Source: Marsupella aquatica (lineage: Eukaryota > Marchantiophyta). Taken from it: DNA of 64,000 bases. The stretch is taken from NCBI GenBank assembly GCA_973895155.1, contig OZ316896.1, positions 12,276,001-12,340,000 of the forward strand, read 5' to 3'. Below, piece after piece: positions 1-11,518 of the stretch; position 1 is the stretch's first letter; each line of letters opens with the position of its first letter. The notes under the pieces were generated by a model. It made no database searches. It worked only from the letters and a program-made list of their open reading frames with translations, and was not told where the DNA came from. Made by a program: the position numbers and the translations under genes.

Positions 1-2206
1 GATACTCACCAGGTCGTGCAGGCTTTATTCTTTGGCAGATGTAGAGTTGATTAAAGGATGTCAAGGCAAGAAAACAATGTTGAGAGTAGGAAAATATGTC
101 GAGGAGAGAAAAGATGAGAAAGATATCAAGGTGAGAAAAATATCTCAAGGCGAGGCAAGAAGATATAGGTTTTGCAATGTAATTATTGAGACATGTTATG
201 TGTGATCCTAACCATGCACTTGTGGTGGTCATGTTCAATACTTGTACATTGCAAAAAAATGTCACAGATTGCATAAAAGATGTCATTGCAGATGTCCATG
301 TCAAAAAAAATGGTTGCAAAAGTTATACAAGAGATATGTGATGACAATATAAGCAGACACATTCAAACAACCCTAGGTGGAGGGTGACATCCCCCCTCTT
401 CCTCATGCACCTCCTCTTCCCATTTCTCTTGCCCCCCCCCCCCCTAAAAAAAAAAGCAAGGGTGTCCCTTTTCTTTGCTTTTCCCTCTTATTGCCTTATA
501 TTATTTTCTTTATTTTCACCTTGAGTTCCTTTGCTCCAATTTGTCTCATCCCCTATCTTGTACTTATGGGAGAATATGCTACTATTCATCCCTTCACCCA
601 TGGGTGCATCATTAATTCTCTTTCCTACTTTGAATTCTATGTCTCCTAGTCCTTATCCCCTCATAATGGTGTCCCAAGTGCTCATTCCAATGGCAACACA
701 TGACACTCACATAGAAGGATGCAATCATTCCCCTCTTAGAGAATCTTTGTGCATCAAAATAATTTGTCTTGTATGCTTTGGGTTCAAGAGATAGTTTTTT
801 ACTAATGAAAGGTTGGGATAAAAGAGGTTATAAATCCAATGGTCATTGAATGTTCCCTCCAAAAGTGATTTTGTGACCAGATGACCCACCACTTTTGGCA
901 GGATAGGGTATTATAGTAGTAAGATAGTAAGATTTGATTTCTTATGTCATCTGATGCCTCATTGTTTCTTATTGTTATTGCCAATTGGCTCGCTTTAGCT
1001 TTTGCGCTTTGATTCATTTGAATTAAATAACATATGTAGAAGTAACTCATTAAAGGCCTATTAGTACTGGACTTGGTATGGGTACCTAATCACTATAATA
1101 TACAATCCCACCCTTTTTTACTTATGGTCTTACAAAATGCAGTTTTGGAGGGAACTCATTATGACCCTTGGATTTAATGCCTAAATATTCATGTCCATGA
1201 GATTGGGTGAAAGGATGAATAAAGACTCTCTCCTAGCTTGGGATAGGGATGCGCTTCCACCCACACCTAGACTATGGCACTAACATCCATAAAAGGATTC
1301 TAATATCAAGGTGACTGGAAATTGAATGTGAGTTGACATGTGACTATAATGGGTAGGTGGGTCTAACAAGAAAATCTAAGTAGACTCACATCACTTTTGG
1401 ACACATGTTTGTCACATTCAATTAATGTAAACATATAGAAAAAGAACAATACAAATTAGAGTTTTCAGTTTAAAAGACATCATTCATAGGAAAGTGGTAA
1501 AAAAGGCTATTGAGGGGAGAACTAAATTAATTTCTTACTTTTTCTATTCTATGTGCGAAGAATTTCTTCCAACTTACATTATTTAACACTAAAATCCTAA
1601 TTCTTTTTTGCAATAACCATATAATTGACCAAGGACACAAATGAATGGCCCCACACATAAAAATGGCCACAACAATGAAATGGTCACAATGACAATTGGT
1701 TGCAACAATGAAATAGTCGCAATAATAAAATGGCTGTAATGACAATTGTGCACTGCATGGGCAATGGGGTTATCAACTCGACACCTTTTGTCGCCTCAAT
1801 ATCTTTAAGTTTCTCTCCTCGACATCTTTTCTCACCTCGACATCTTTATCACCCCAGGATCTTTTAATCACCTCAACATCTTTTATCACCACAACATTTT
1901 TTATCATCTTGACATTTTTTATCACTTCAATGTCTTTTTCTCACCCTTGACATCTTTTTATCCCCTCGACATCTTTTATCACCTCTACATTGTTGATCAC
2001 TTTGATATCTTTTTCTCATCTCAATATCTTTTCTCACCTCAACATCTTTTCTCATCTTGACATCTTTTATCACCTCAACATCTATTTTCATCTCAACATC
2101 TTTTTCTCTCCTTAACATTTTTTTCTCTCCTCAATATCTTTTCTCCTCTCCTCGAAATCTTTTATCACCTTGACATCTGTCGTGCAACGCACGGGCATTG
2201 GGCTAG
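1..2206. mobile_element. Helitron-like 3' end with subterminal minisatellite
   Basis: The right end shows a short hairpin (CGTGC, loop AAC, GCACG at 2181-2193) followed by GGCATTGGG and then CTAG at 2203-2206, next base T. A GC-rich hairpin just before a terminal CTAG is the 3' signature of plant Helitrons, which insert between A and T. A degenerate copy of the same end lies near 1748-1775. The 5' end (TC) was not found and may lie left of the window. No Rep/helicase frame is visible, so this would be a non-autonomous copy. The purine-rich stretch at 50-170 reads as the reverse complement of the minisatellite at 1785-2178, so another element class with inverted subterminal repeats remains possible. 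The short frames inside look like chance. Confidence 0.4.
1785..2178. repeat. About 18-bp pyrimidine-rich minisatellite
   Basis: About 22 degenerate tandem copies of a unit close to CACCTCGACATCTTTTAT. Units vary by substitution and by one or two bases in length. The array stops directly before the Helitron-like hairpin. The complementary purine-rich version occurs at 50-170. Confidence 0.8.
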
Positions 2207-4768
2207 TCTTATTTTATGCTGGGACATTAAATATGCTCCAGGTCAATCCATGTCATACATCCAAATATTAAATTCACCTCACCAGTTAAATAATTAACTC
2301 AACATCTAACCAGTTCAAGATAAACTGTACGTGTTAGGCAAACAAACTGTGCTTCACAATAGACACAAATAAACACTTCAAAGCATGTGCAAGAGCAACA
2401 TACCCATGTTGGGGTAATCTTAGGAACAGATCCATGCTTGACAACCCAGACTTGCATAACACCTTAGTTACTGTTTCAATGCTTGTCTTGAAAGGTGCTT
2501 TTATTAAGAAATAATAACCCTGTGGAATTCTTGTTGTTCAAGCTTTGGAAGGAACCACATTCAGAGACTGAAGGGACCGAGGGCACTGAAGGCAAGGACA
2601 GTGAGGCAGAGGGTGTGAGAGTAGGTACTTTTGGCCAATGGTGACAAAAAAATATTTTTCAGCTGAGGCCATGATTGTTTCCCACCCAGATGACATTTTA
2701 TAAACTTTCTATGTATGATAGAGCTATGATACTTTCTTTTGTATATATCCTCTGGTAAATGTATACTCTTGATTTTCAGTCTAGGTTAGGCATAATCCCT
2801 CTACATACCACCGGTTTCTTTGCACACACAAGATTTGCCTTCAGTTTGAAGTGTAATATTGCTGGTGTTACCTACAGTAGTTCCAAAGCCCTGCCCGCGC
2901 CTGATCAGGTCATTTTATCTTATTGAGATTTCTGTTTGTATTTTTGTTTCAATTTGCCTTAGACAATGTGCATCTTTTGTATTGGACAATGAAATTGTTT
3001 CTTATTTCCGTTTTCTAGACCCCCTCTCTAGGCCTATATTTACCTTTCAATCTTGCCAACCCTTTCTTAGAATATGTCATCTATTTGTTATTTTTGGAAG
3101 CTATATATTTGGCATTGGATTTTTGGGGATTTGGAATTATTTTGTGATGAGAGTATGGGTTTTCATCGTTACATTTAAGCTATATGTAATTAACATAATT
3201 TCATATGCTTGGGATACCTAAACCCTAAGCTATCTCTTCCCAAGAATGTGAGAAATCCAAGTAGTGTGAGAAACAAACAATCTAAGATAATGCCAACCCC
3301 TCCCCTCACAACTACACACTAGCACTCATTGTGTTGTTTCCTAGTTTATGGTTTTTAGTGACTTAGATGCCACTAACTAAAGTCGTTATGATTGAGAGAA
3401 GCATGAAAGGCCCACCACTTTTGAAACGGATTCATAGTCTTTTAGAAGCTAAAAAGTTGTGTACTAGAAAAATGACATGTGAGGATAAAAGGGAGACCAA
3501 CACTTTGTAAGGCCACGAGATGTGAGGAGAGGGCACAAGTACTAAGTCACCCAAAACTAACTTATTTTTTCTTTTAATTAAGGTGGTTCGTAAAAATTCA
3601 TCCCAACTTGTAAAAGAAATGATTCAATAATGATTATTCTTAAAATCAGAATCTTTCATTTTTAGAGGAACATTACGAGACAAGCGGGACGACAAGTCAC
3701 TTTACTTTCTTTTGGAGGATTCTTACAAATCTAGGTACAAAGTCACCCAAAACTACGGTATTTTTGCTTTAAAGTGGTTCATGAAAATTCATCCCAACTG
3801 TACAAAAGAATGATTAATGATTATTCTTGAAATCAGAATCTTTTTGAGCATGAAAACACTACATTGTAGATAAATGAGCAATGAAAGCAAATTTCTTTAA
3901 GCTAACTAAAGTTGTGAGGATCCCAAAAAGAAAGTAAAGTGACTTGTCTCAGATACAATGGCCATAAAATCTTGTAAATACCATTTGGGGAAGGGTTATT
4001 AACCTACCCTGAAGCTCACGGGTCTCATCAAATAACACTTTTCACATTTGGGGTTTCATGTAACAAATACCTCAGATTTGGACAAATCATGCCATTATAG
4101 GAGAATATAGCAAAGCTTGAAAATTAGGGATGATGACATTAGATCATAAAGAATAGGTCATAACTTTTTCACAACATTGTGTGCAATATTTTTTCTTTTT
4201 TTTCTTTCATCAACCTCTAGAGTGACTAATGGTTATGGCATAAGATCAATCCTAATGGCAAATATGGACTATGAATTCTACAGTCCATCTACAACTATAA
4301 TAAGAGATCCCATGTTTTTTCATCCTTTGTTCCAATACAAAAAAGTTACTGGGCGGGAAATGTCCACAGCCATTGGATTATTTGGCTGTTTTCCTTGACC
4401 ATTGATGAAAGAAATGTGCACCCCTAGCACATATGTGCTTCCCACTGCCCCATAAATACCCCAGTCGGACTCCCTATGGGCCGGCCCTCCTAGTGCAACT
4501 CACTTGCATAGGGCTCCTAACCCATAACTACTGTAGTGACTTCAAGTACATCAAGTTGCAAACTTTGAGACGCCCTATTGTGCCACTTTTGCAAGGTGAA
4601 AATGTGCCACTTTTGCGAGGTTAAGAAACCTTTGCTCGACGCCTGTGACTCCATCGTCATTGCCAACAGCAGACTAAAACCTCAAGACCTCTTCGCGCGT
4701 GGTGGAGCTCGAAAGCTTGATGTACTGCAGAGAATGAAGTAGTGCATAGGGTGACGGCTTTCGATGCG
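2207..4768. other. Non-coding stretch with nested repeats, then MED23 upstream region
   Basis: No convincing gene. A roughly 110-bp direct repeat lies at 3538-3658 and 3737-3846, starting with AAGTCACCCAAAACTA. An inverted pair, 3691-3722 against 3916-3949, carries AGTCACTTTACTTTCTTTT. The last 300 bp are the probable MED23 promoter and leader. They include a 25-bp tandem pair around TGTGCCACTTTTGC near 4577 and 4602, and a CTACTGTAG motif at 4528-4536. Confidence 0.5.
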
Positions 4769-7700
4769 ATGGAGCTGAGCACAGGAGGAGGAGGAGGAGG
4801 AGGCACCGTGAGCGGGGGTGGGAGAGCAGGAAGCGGGGTCATAAACGTAGCCGGAAGCACTGGTAACGTTCGTGCAGCAGTTCAGGACCTCTTCAATCTG
4901 TATCTTGCGCGGCCAGCCAGCAGTAGGAGTGCTGTCATTCAACAGAACTCTAAAGCTCGGGTGAGGACGAATACCGCTTCAGGAAAGCACGAACTCCCCA
5001 CAGATGAGCAATTCACTCTGGACTTCTTTCAACTGCAGAAACATTTTCCTGACCCGGAGCAATTGCGGTCATCAGCTGAGTCTGTTCTTGCTTCGTTACT
5101 CGTGCAATGCAGTTCTCACTCCATTCAGGTCGAATTTCTCCTCTTCGCGCTGCGATCGTTGGCGAGGTTAGGGGTCCTGCACTGGGACTCTTTTATTCCC
5201 TTGTTATTACATGCGGTTGGGACGTTGGAGATTTCAGCAGGGCTGCAGCAGGCCGGACTTCATAACACTGTAGGGACCCCACAAGGTCCTCAATCGTCCC
5301 CAGGGAATGCCCACATGATGCTGATGGGAGGAGGGTCTGGAGCTCTGCCTGGTGTTGCGGCTTCTCCAGCTCCCAATTCTGCTGTGGTAACCTCCCCATC
5401 CCATTCTGCAGTTGACGTTTCCACAAATTTCTCCCAGTCAAGCAATGTAACAGGAGGGAGCCCATTTGGTTCTGGGAACAAGGGTACTGCAGTAGGCACC
5501 AAGGTGCTAGCCTGGTTGTGTCCTCTAATTTGCAAGATCCTGTCGGCCGCTCTAGATACCGACCTGAAGCCTGCAGTTGTGCACGACATCCTCGTGCAGG
5601 TTGTGAGCTGGATAAATCAATGGGATTCAAAGGGGCCAAATGGGAGAGAAGTACAATCTGTCAATAGGTGGGAAAGCACGGTGGAATCATCAACCTGGCT
5701 GCACAGCTGTGTGGAGCTCGTATGGGCGTTGATTGATGAGAACAAGTGTCGGGTACCCCTCTATTCTCTGCTTCATGGGCACTCCCAACTGCAGGTTGAC
5801 CTCTGGCCTGAGAATGAAGAATTGTTTGCCTTGTTTCTTGAGGTCCACCGCAGACGTGACAAGATTGCTTTGCACATGCTAATGCTTGACCATCATCTGC
5901 ACTGCCCAACTTTTGCCACATTGCGAATGACCGCACTGACTTATCCTGGCACTCTTGGAGAACCTCTTCATGGAGAGGATGTTGCAAATGCTGTGTCCAG
6001 GGGTAGTCTTGACTGGGAGAGGGCAATGCGGTGCTTAAGCCACGCCTTGCGTTGTAATCCCTCTGCTGATTGGTGGAGAAGGGTTTTAGTTTTCGCTCCA
6101 AGGTATCGGAAGGATTCACAGTCTCAACCGCCTGCTCCTAGGCCAGGACCAGTGTTCATGACACAACCAGCTCCGGAGTTCTCCTCAGATATGATCTGTG
6201 AGGCTGTTGTCGATCGCATCATGGAACTCATGCAACCTATGCAACCGACCAATAATAATGGCAGTGGATCTATTCATGTTTCCATGACGGAGTCCGGGCG
6301 CTGGCAAGAGTGGCTTATTATTGCAGACCTCTTCTACTTTTTCATGCGAAGTGGTTTCATAGATTTTCTGGAGTTTGTTGACAAGTTGGCAATACGATTT
6401 GCCCGTGGGGAGCAAGCAGTCATTCGCAGCAATCATGTCACATGGCTTCTTGCTCAGGTATTTCGCCTAGAGACAGTCACAGCTGCTCTTAGCACTGACT
6501 CCAGAAAGCTGGAAACGGCTCAGAAGATCTTGTCCTTCCACATGGCAGAACGACCAATCGATCAAACAACAAATCTTTCCCCGCAGAACATGCTTTTAGA
6601 TTTTGTGGGGAGCAGCCAAACTCTAAGGCTTTGGTCAATTAATCGTCAAATGATGGAGCAAATCACTGGGAATCGTATGCCTGAGCATATTCAGAAGGGA
6701 AAACAAATCGATGAATGGTGGAAGCAGGTCGCCAAAGGTGAACGTGTTCTCGATTATTCTAACTTGGATGATAAGTCGATGGGAATGGTGTGGGTGCTTT
6801 CACATACAGTGAGCCAACCGATATGTGACTCAATAATGACTTGGATAAATCAAAAGGGTCATGGTGAAGTGGTTGGCGTAGGGGGTCAGGCAGGAGAGAG
6901 AATGCCTGTTGTGCTTGAAGTTCGCCCTCTGCCAATCTTGCTACTCTCCGGGCTCTCTTTGCATCTATGTTTTAGGCTCATCAATAACATTGAGGAGGTC
7001 ATGCTTGCCGGACAGATAATTCCTAGCATTGGGATGATAGAAACGTATGTGCGTCTGTTGTTAGTTGCACCCCAGACACTCTTCAGGCACCATGCTCATG
7101 GAATTATGCAGAGATTTCAACAAGGATTGTCTAAGCCTGGACTCTCTCTTCTTCTCTTGGAGCTTATGAACTATCGTCTCATACCTTTGTACAGATATCA
7201 GGGAAAAACTAAGCAGCTGATCTTTGACATTGCCAAAATCCTCATAACTGTAAAAGTCAAACGCGGTGAACATCGTCAATTTCGGCTGGCTGAGAATCTC
7301 GCCATGAATTTGATATTGTCTTTGCGAGAAGTTGTACTGATCAAGAAGGAGCTTAAAGGTGCCACAACAGAGTTCACGGAGACATTGAACAGGGCAATGG
7401 TGATCAACCTTGCATTTACAATGAAGACCAGGGGAGTTGCAGAGATTGAACAGCTGCTCGTGCTGCAGCCAGCTCTGGACCAAATCTTGGCAAGCACCTA
7501 CCACAAATGGTCAGAGAAGACATTGCGGCACTTTCCTCCCACTCTGAGAGATGCAATCAAGGGACGCCCGGACAAGAGACCTCAGATTATAAACCAATGG
7601 CAACAGGTCGAGGCGACTGTTTTACATCATTGCCGACAGCTCTTGGCACCAAGCCATGACCCTTCGTACATACTTACAGCTCTCAATGCCATGAATCACA

Positions 7701-9661
7701 GCTTTCCCCAGCATCGACAATATTTGTGTGCAGGAGCTTGGATCCTGATGGATGGACATCCAGAAAGTATCAATAGCGTCAATCTTGGACGTATCATGAA
7801 GGAACTTCCACCTGAGGAGGTGACAACAAATACTTATACAATGGTTGATGTCCTACTTCACAATATTCAGCTTCAGCTTCAGCATGGTCATCTATTGCAT
7901 GATCTGTTGCTGAGAGCAAGTGCCAGTCTAGCAATGCTCATGTGGACTCAAGAGATCCTGCCGTTTGACATCACTCTGTTAGCTCTGGCTGACCGTGACG
8001 ATGACCCACATGCTCTCCGCTTGGTGGTGGGTTTACTGCTCGATAGGCAAGAGTTCTTAAACCGTGTGCAGCTCCACTTGGTTAAAAGTGGTCAAAATGA
8101 GCGTATCAACCATTGGGACCACCCAGGTCCGTTCCAGAGGCCGGAACCTCAGCAAGCCCTTGGTCAGCATCTAGCTGGGAAAGACAGGTATCCTATATTC
8201 TTTGATGAGATGTGTTTGCGCGCTCTGCCTATCATACCACTCATTATGTATCGCCTCATAGAGAATGATGCAACAGAGACTGCAGAGCGACTCCTGGCAT
8301 CATACTCTGGCCTCTTTTTCTATCACCCAGCGCACTTTACGTTTGTCCGAGATACCCTGGCATACTTCTACGGAAGCCTCCCATCCAAGCTTGTGGTTCG
8401 ACTCCTTGGGAGCCTCGACTTGACGAAGATTCCCTTTTCAGATACATTCCTGCAGCACGTTTCCCTAAACACAGGAAATACTCTTCCACATGAGTACTAT
8501 TCAAACTTGCTTCAGGGTCTTGTCACCAAAGTCATTCCCCCTGTGAACAATGTTCGCTCAAAGTCGAGTGCCACTGCAGCAGACGGACTACCTCCAGCTT
8601 CTCGTTCGAGCTCTAACAGAGGTCCAGCAGTGTCAACCAGCGGTGCAACAAATACACCTGAGGTTCAAAGGGCGTTTTATCAACATCAGGATCCGGGAAC
8701 CTACACTCAATTGGTTCTGGAGACTGCAGTGGTGGAGCTGTTGTCACTACCTCCGCCACCTAACCAAGTGGTGACAATGCTTGTCAATGCAGCTGTACGT
8801 GTCCCTGCCCCTCCTACAGGACATTCATCTTACGGGACCCCAAGGAGCCCATTACTGCCCACTTCACCGACAAGTGTAGGTGGAGACAACTCCAACGCAG
8901 GGAACATTTCTGGGAGTCAAGCTTTTTCACTTACCTCGAGCCCGCTAGTTATACAAGCATGCGGACTCCTGTTAGCACAGTTGCCAACAGCATTTCATGG
9001 AGCCTTCTATTCGGAAACTGCACGAATAATCAAGGATAGTTGGTGGGTGATTGATCAAAACAAATCCGCTCGGGAGCTGGGTCCTGTATTTAGTCATGTA
9101 ATCTGGGATCCGACATGGGCAGTTCAGGATGAGATGTCGAATGTGTTAGGAAATACGCTGGCTCTTGTACATACTTTTGGTGTGAATCTTCCTTATGATT
9201 GGTTGGAAGGAATGCATGCCATTATCAAACTTCAGAGACCCGTCACCTCTGTTGTGCATTTGAGACTGGCTTACAGGATCATGGGACCTTTGTTATCTCG
9301 TCTGGTGATCTCTCGACCTCTTTTTACAAAGACGCTTGCTTTGCTCTTTGCAATCATGGCAGATGTATTCGGTCGCAACTCACCGACATCGCCTGCCATT
9401 GACCTCAGTGAAATATCCGATCTTGTGGACTTTTTACATCATGCAGTGATCTTGGAGGGACAGGGACCAAATAACGTTGGCGGAAAACCTCGTCCAGACA
9501 CTCTTGCATTCTGTACTAAGGCTGTAGATCTGCTTCATCCAGATCTGAAACACCTGTTTCGTCATCTTAGTGCTGATGTCAACACTTCCATTTATGCTGC
9601 CACTCATCCCAAAATGACGCAAATTCAAATGCCTGCGTCATCTTTTGGGACTTCAATGTGA
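4769..9661 (+). CDS. MED23: Mediator of RNA polymerase II transcription subunit 23
   Basis: A single uninterrupted frame of 1,630 codons. It recalls plant MED23 along its length, starting with the N-terminal block around AVQDLFNLYLARPA and DFFQLQKHFPDPEQL. MED23 is a large helical tail-module subunit of the Mediator complex and relays signals from activators to RNA polymerase II in the nucleus. The protein opens with a Gly-rich run and has Ser/Asn/Gly-rich linkers, one near residues 180-240 and others in the C-terminal third, between conserved helical blocks. The start is the first ATG of the frame (4769). The frame is open back to a TGA at 4718, but the upstream GTG at 4742 is not a plausible plant start. 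Length matches the plant family (about 1,600 residues). The striking point is the lack of introns: the other host genes in this window are split, and plant MED23 genes are, to my knowledge, multi-exon. No frameshift or stop was seen, so it is probably functional. Confidence 0.9.
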   Translation: MELSTGGGGGGGTVSGGGRAGSGVINVAGSTGNVRAAVQDLFNLYLARPASSRSAVIQQNSKARVRTNTASGKHELPTDEQFTLDFFQLQKHFPDPEQLRSSAESVLASLLVQCSSHSIQVEFLLFALRSLARLGVLHWDSFIPLLLHAVGTLEISAGLQQAGLHNTVGTPQGPQSSPGNAHMMLMGGGSGALPGVAASPAPNSAVVTSPSHSAVDVSTNFSQSSNVTGGSPFGSGNKGTAVGTKVLAWLCPLICKILSAALDTDLKPAVVHDILVQVVSWINQWDSKGPNGREVQSVNRWESTVESSTWLHSCVELVWALIDENKCRVPLYSLLHGHSQLQVDLWPENEELFALFLEVHRRRDKIALHMLMLDHHLHCPTFATLRMTALTYPGTLGEPLHGEDVANAVSRGSLDWERAMRCLSHALRCNPSADWWRRVLVFAPRYRKDSQSQPPAPRPGPVFMTQPAPEFSSDMICEAVVDRIMELMQPMQPTNNNGSGSIHVSMTESGRWQEWLIIADLFYFFMRSGFIDFLEFVDKLAIRFARGEQAVIRSNHVTWLLAQVFRLETVTAALSTDSRKLETAQKILSFHMAERPIDQTTNLSPQNMLLDFVGSSQTLRLWSINRQMMEQITGNRMPEHIQKGKQIDEWWKQVAKGERVLDYSNLDDKSMGMVWVLSHTVSQPICDSIMTWINQKGHGEVVGVGGQAGERMPVVLEVRPLPILLLSGLSLHLCFRLINNIEEVMLAGQIIPSIGMIETYVRLLLVAPQTLFRHHAHGIMQRFQQGLSKPGLSLLLLELMNYRLIPLYRYQGKTKQLIFDIAKILITVKVKRGEHRQFRLAENLAMNLILSLREVVLIKKELKGATTEFTETLNRAMVINLAFTMKTRGVAEIEQLLVLQPALDQILASTYHKWSEKTLRHFPPTLRDAIKGRPDKRPQIINQWQQVEATVLHHCRQLLAPSHDPSYILTALNAMNHSFPQHRQYLCAGAWILMDGHPESINSVNLGRIMKELPPEEVTTNTYTMVDVLLHNIQLQLQHGHLLHDLLLRASASLAMLMWTQEILPFDITLLALADRDDDPHALRLVVGLLLDRQEFLNRVQLHLVKSGQNERINHWDHPGPFQRPEPQQALGQHLAGKDRYPIFFDEMCLRALPIIPLIMYRLIENDATETAERLLASYSGLFFYHPAHFTFVRDTLAYFYGSLPSKLVVRLLGSLDLTKIPFSDTFLQHVSLNTGNTLPHEYYSNLLQGLVTKVIPPVNNVRSKSSATAADGLPPASRSSSNRGPAVSTSGATNTPEVQRAFYQHQDPGTYTQLVLETAVVELLSLPPPPNQVVTMLVNAAVRVPAPPTGHSSYGTPRSPLLPTSPTSVGGDNSNAGNISGSQAFSLTSSPLVIQACGLLLAQLPTAFHGAFYSETARIIKDSWWVIDQNKSARELGPVFSHVIWDPTWAVQDEMSNVLGNTLALVHTFGVNLPYDWLEGMHAIIKLQRPVTSVVHLRLAYRIMGPLLSRLVISRPLFTKTLALLFAIMADVFGRNSPTSPAIDLSEISDLVDFLHHAVILEGQGPNNVGGKPRPDTLAFCTKAVDLLHPDLKHLFRHLSADVNTSIYAATHPKMTQIQMPASSFGTSM

Positions 9662-11247
9662 GAAGTTGCTCCTTGTATTTTGTACCCGTGAAGAATCAGG
9701 TAATACTGTTGTCATATTGGCCTTTCCATGTAGATTCGTGTCATATCGTTCCAGATGTTTACAATCAAGGGGTCCTCAATTCACTTGGTAGGCCCATTCA
9801 CATTATACTTAACTCTGCAGCATAGGAAATTCAGAAATCTGCCTGTACTAAAATGCACCAGTCAGCAATATATATTCGGCTCATCGTTTCAGCTTGAGAT
9901 GCATTTGGAATTTGAGTTGGGAAAATCCTTGGTGTCAGGAACACTTGACCCACGCATTATTATTGGAATTATTAGTTATGTTTCACAGATGCTTGTTTTT
10001 TTGAATTGAAAAGTTGGAAGACAATATTTCCACAGTTTAGCCTCAAGAGGAATTCCCGAGGTAGTGCTTAGCACGAGTGTCACAGAGTTGAATGTTGAAC
10101 ACCTGTAGGAAGGCAATTTCGCATAATCACAATGATTCAGACTCCCTGTGCTAAGAATCTAGAGGACGAAGTTTCATCATTTTGGCTTACTCATTCCGAC
10201 GACCATTCTTCTACTTTCGGACACGGGTGAAAGCTTTGGCTAGGTTGTGAAACAGCCAGTAGCATGGAAGAAAATCAGGAGCTTGACTTCAAGCACAATA
10301 TCATTTCTGTTACAAGAGATCTGGCACGAAATGAATCTCGCTGAATGTTACTATTATGAGCATGTTGAAGCACCCCGACCAGATCTACTAAATAGTAGAG
10401 TTAATCTAATCTAGAAGCTACACTTTCTACCATAGTTACTGGTACTATGAATATGGTCTGACACTGTAATGAGTGTGAGTTAGAGTAATTTGAATGATTG
10501 ATTTATGTGAATGTGATGGTTTAGTGAGGATCTCTTGATTTAATGTATTCTTAGTCTAAGTTATTGTCAAAATATTCTTGTTTAACGGGCTTGTTTACCA
10601 AGCTTACACTTGACAGCAAGATTGTTTTTGCAAACTATATATTTTCAGCAACATCATCTTTTTGACAGCATCATCTTCTCTACAAACAATTTTTTTTACA
10701 AAACATCTTTTCGCAGCAACCATGAATTGTAGCATGGACTTAGTTACAAGACTTATCGCTGGAACCCCAGAATGAATGGAACCTCATGAATTGTAGCATG
10801 GACTTAGTTACAAGACTAGGTGTGGATCTTCAGCTCATCACACTATTGAAGTGATAGTTTTTTTATTACCTCCAGACCTAGTTATGAAACTAGATATGGA
10901 CCATTAGCTCATCACACAACACGGAGAAATGATGATAAATGTTCATCTCTTCTTTTTCCTCTTTCCAGGTTTTCGGAGTTTGTTGTTTGTCCTTTATGGA
11001 TCACTTATGCTTCTACTCCATTGTACTTTGTTTGGCACTTTTTGAGTAAGTTGGTCCTTTTTAGGTTCCCTTCAAAGGTGTATGGGGGGTTTCTAGTTTA
11101 CTGCTCAATAGAATTTTAGTTTTTTTCCTGCAATGGGGGGAATCTTGGGCTTTTTGCCTCCTTGGTCTCCAGTGGTTTTTTCCTTGTTATCTCCCCTTTA
11201 TTGGCTCTCCTAGCTTTGGGATTGTGTATCCCACTTTGGCACTTTTC
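9662..11247. other. MED23 3' region and non-coding DNA
   Basis: The first few hundred bases are the probable MED23 3' UTR. A possible 3'-UTR splice donor (CAG/GTAATA) lies just after 9695. A 32-bp block beginning CATGAATTGTAGCATGGA occurs twice, near 10720 and 10790. No gene was recognised. Confidence 0.4.
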
Positions 11248-11518
11248 CTGAGACACCATGCACATGTAAACACCATACAAAGTAGTCGACAGAGCGAGAA
11301 CGTGATTCACCTCACAACTGAGGCTACATCCACGGGAAAGCAAAAGATCTTTACTTCTCTCTTGCTCCATTCCAACAATGAACTGAAGATCCACAGGGGC
11401 TGACATCAGCCGTGGTTATATACAACATGCATCACTACTAACCTTAGCTATGTCCTAACCTGAGTTAGTCTAACTATGATTAGCCCTAGAGTCAGAAGAC
11501 TAAGAACAATACTCAACA
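11248..11518 (-). mobile_element. Eroded Copia-type LTR with primer-binding site
   Basis: Read on the minus strand, a 260-bp segment starts TGTTGAGTATTG (11518), contains a TATATAA box and a GTGGATGTAGCCTCAGTTGTG block typical of plant Copia LTRs, and ends in CA (11259). TGGTGTCTCAGG follows, a decayed form of the TGGTATCAGAG primer-binding site. No internal coding region is recognisable beyond it, so this is an LTR plus leader remnant. It is unrelated in LTR sequence to the two large elements further right. The target duplication was not resolved. Confidence 0.55.

Noticed and set aside
1785-2178. CRISPR-like array
   Set aside because: No constant repeat with unique spacers; it is a degenerate minisatellite in a plant genome.
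4742-4768. Extended MED23 start at a GTG
   Set aside because: Plant nuclear genes start at ATG; the first ATG in frame is 4769.
5193-9628. Several minus-strand and shifted frames inside MED23
   Set aside because: Shadows of a long coding frame, with no family match.
9662-10030. Poly(A) tail and target duplication marking MED23 as a recent retrocopy
   Set aside because: None seen; a retro-origin remains only an inference from the missing introns.
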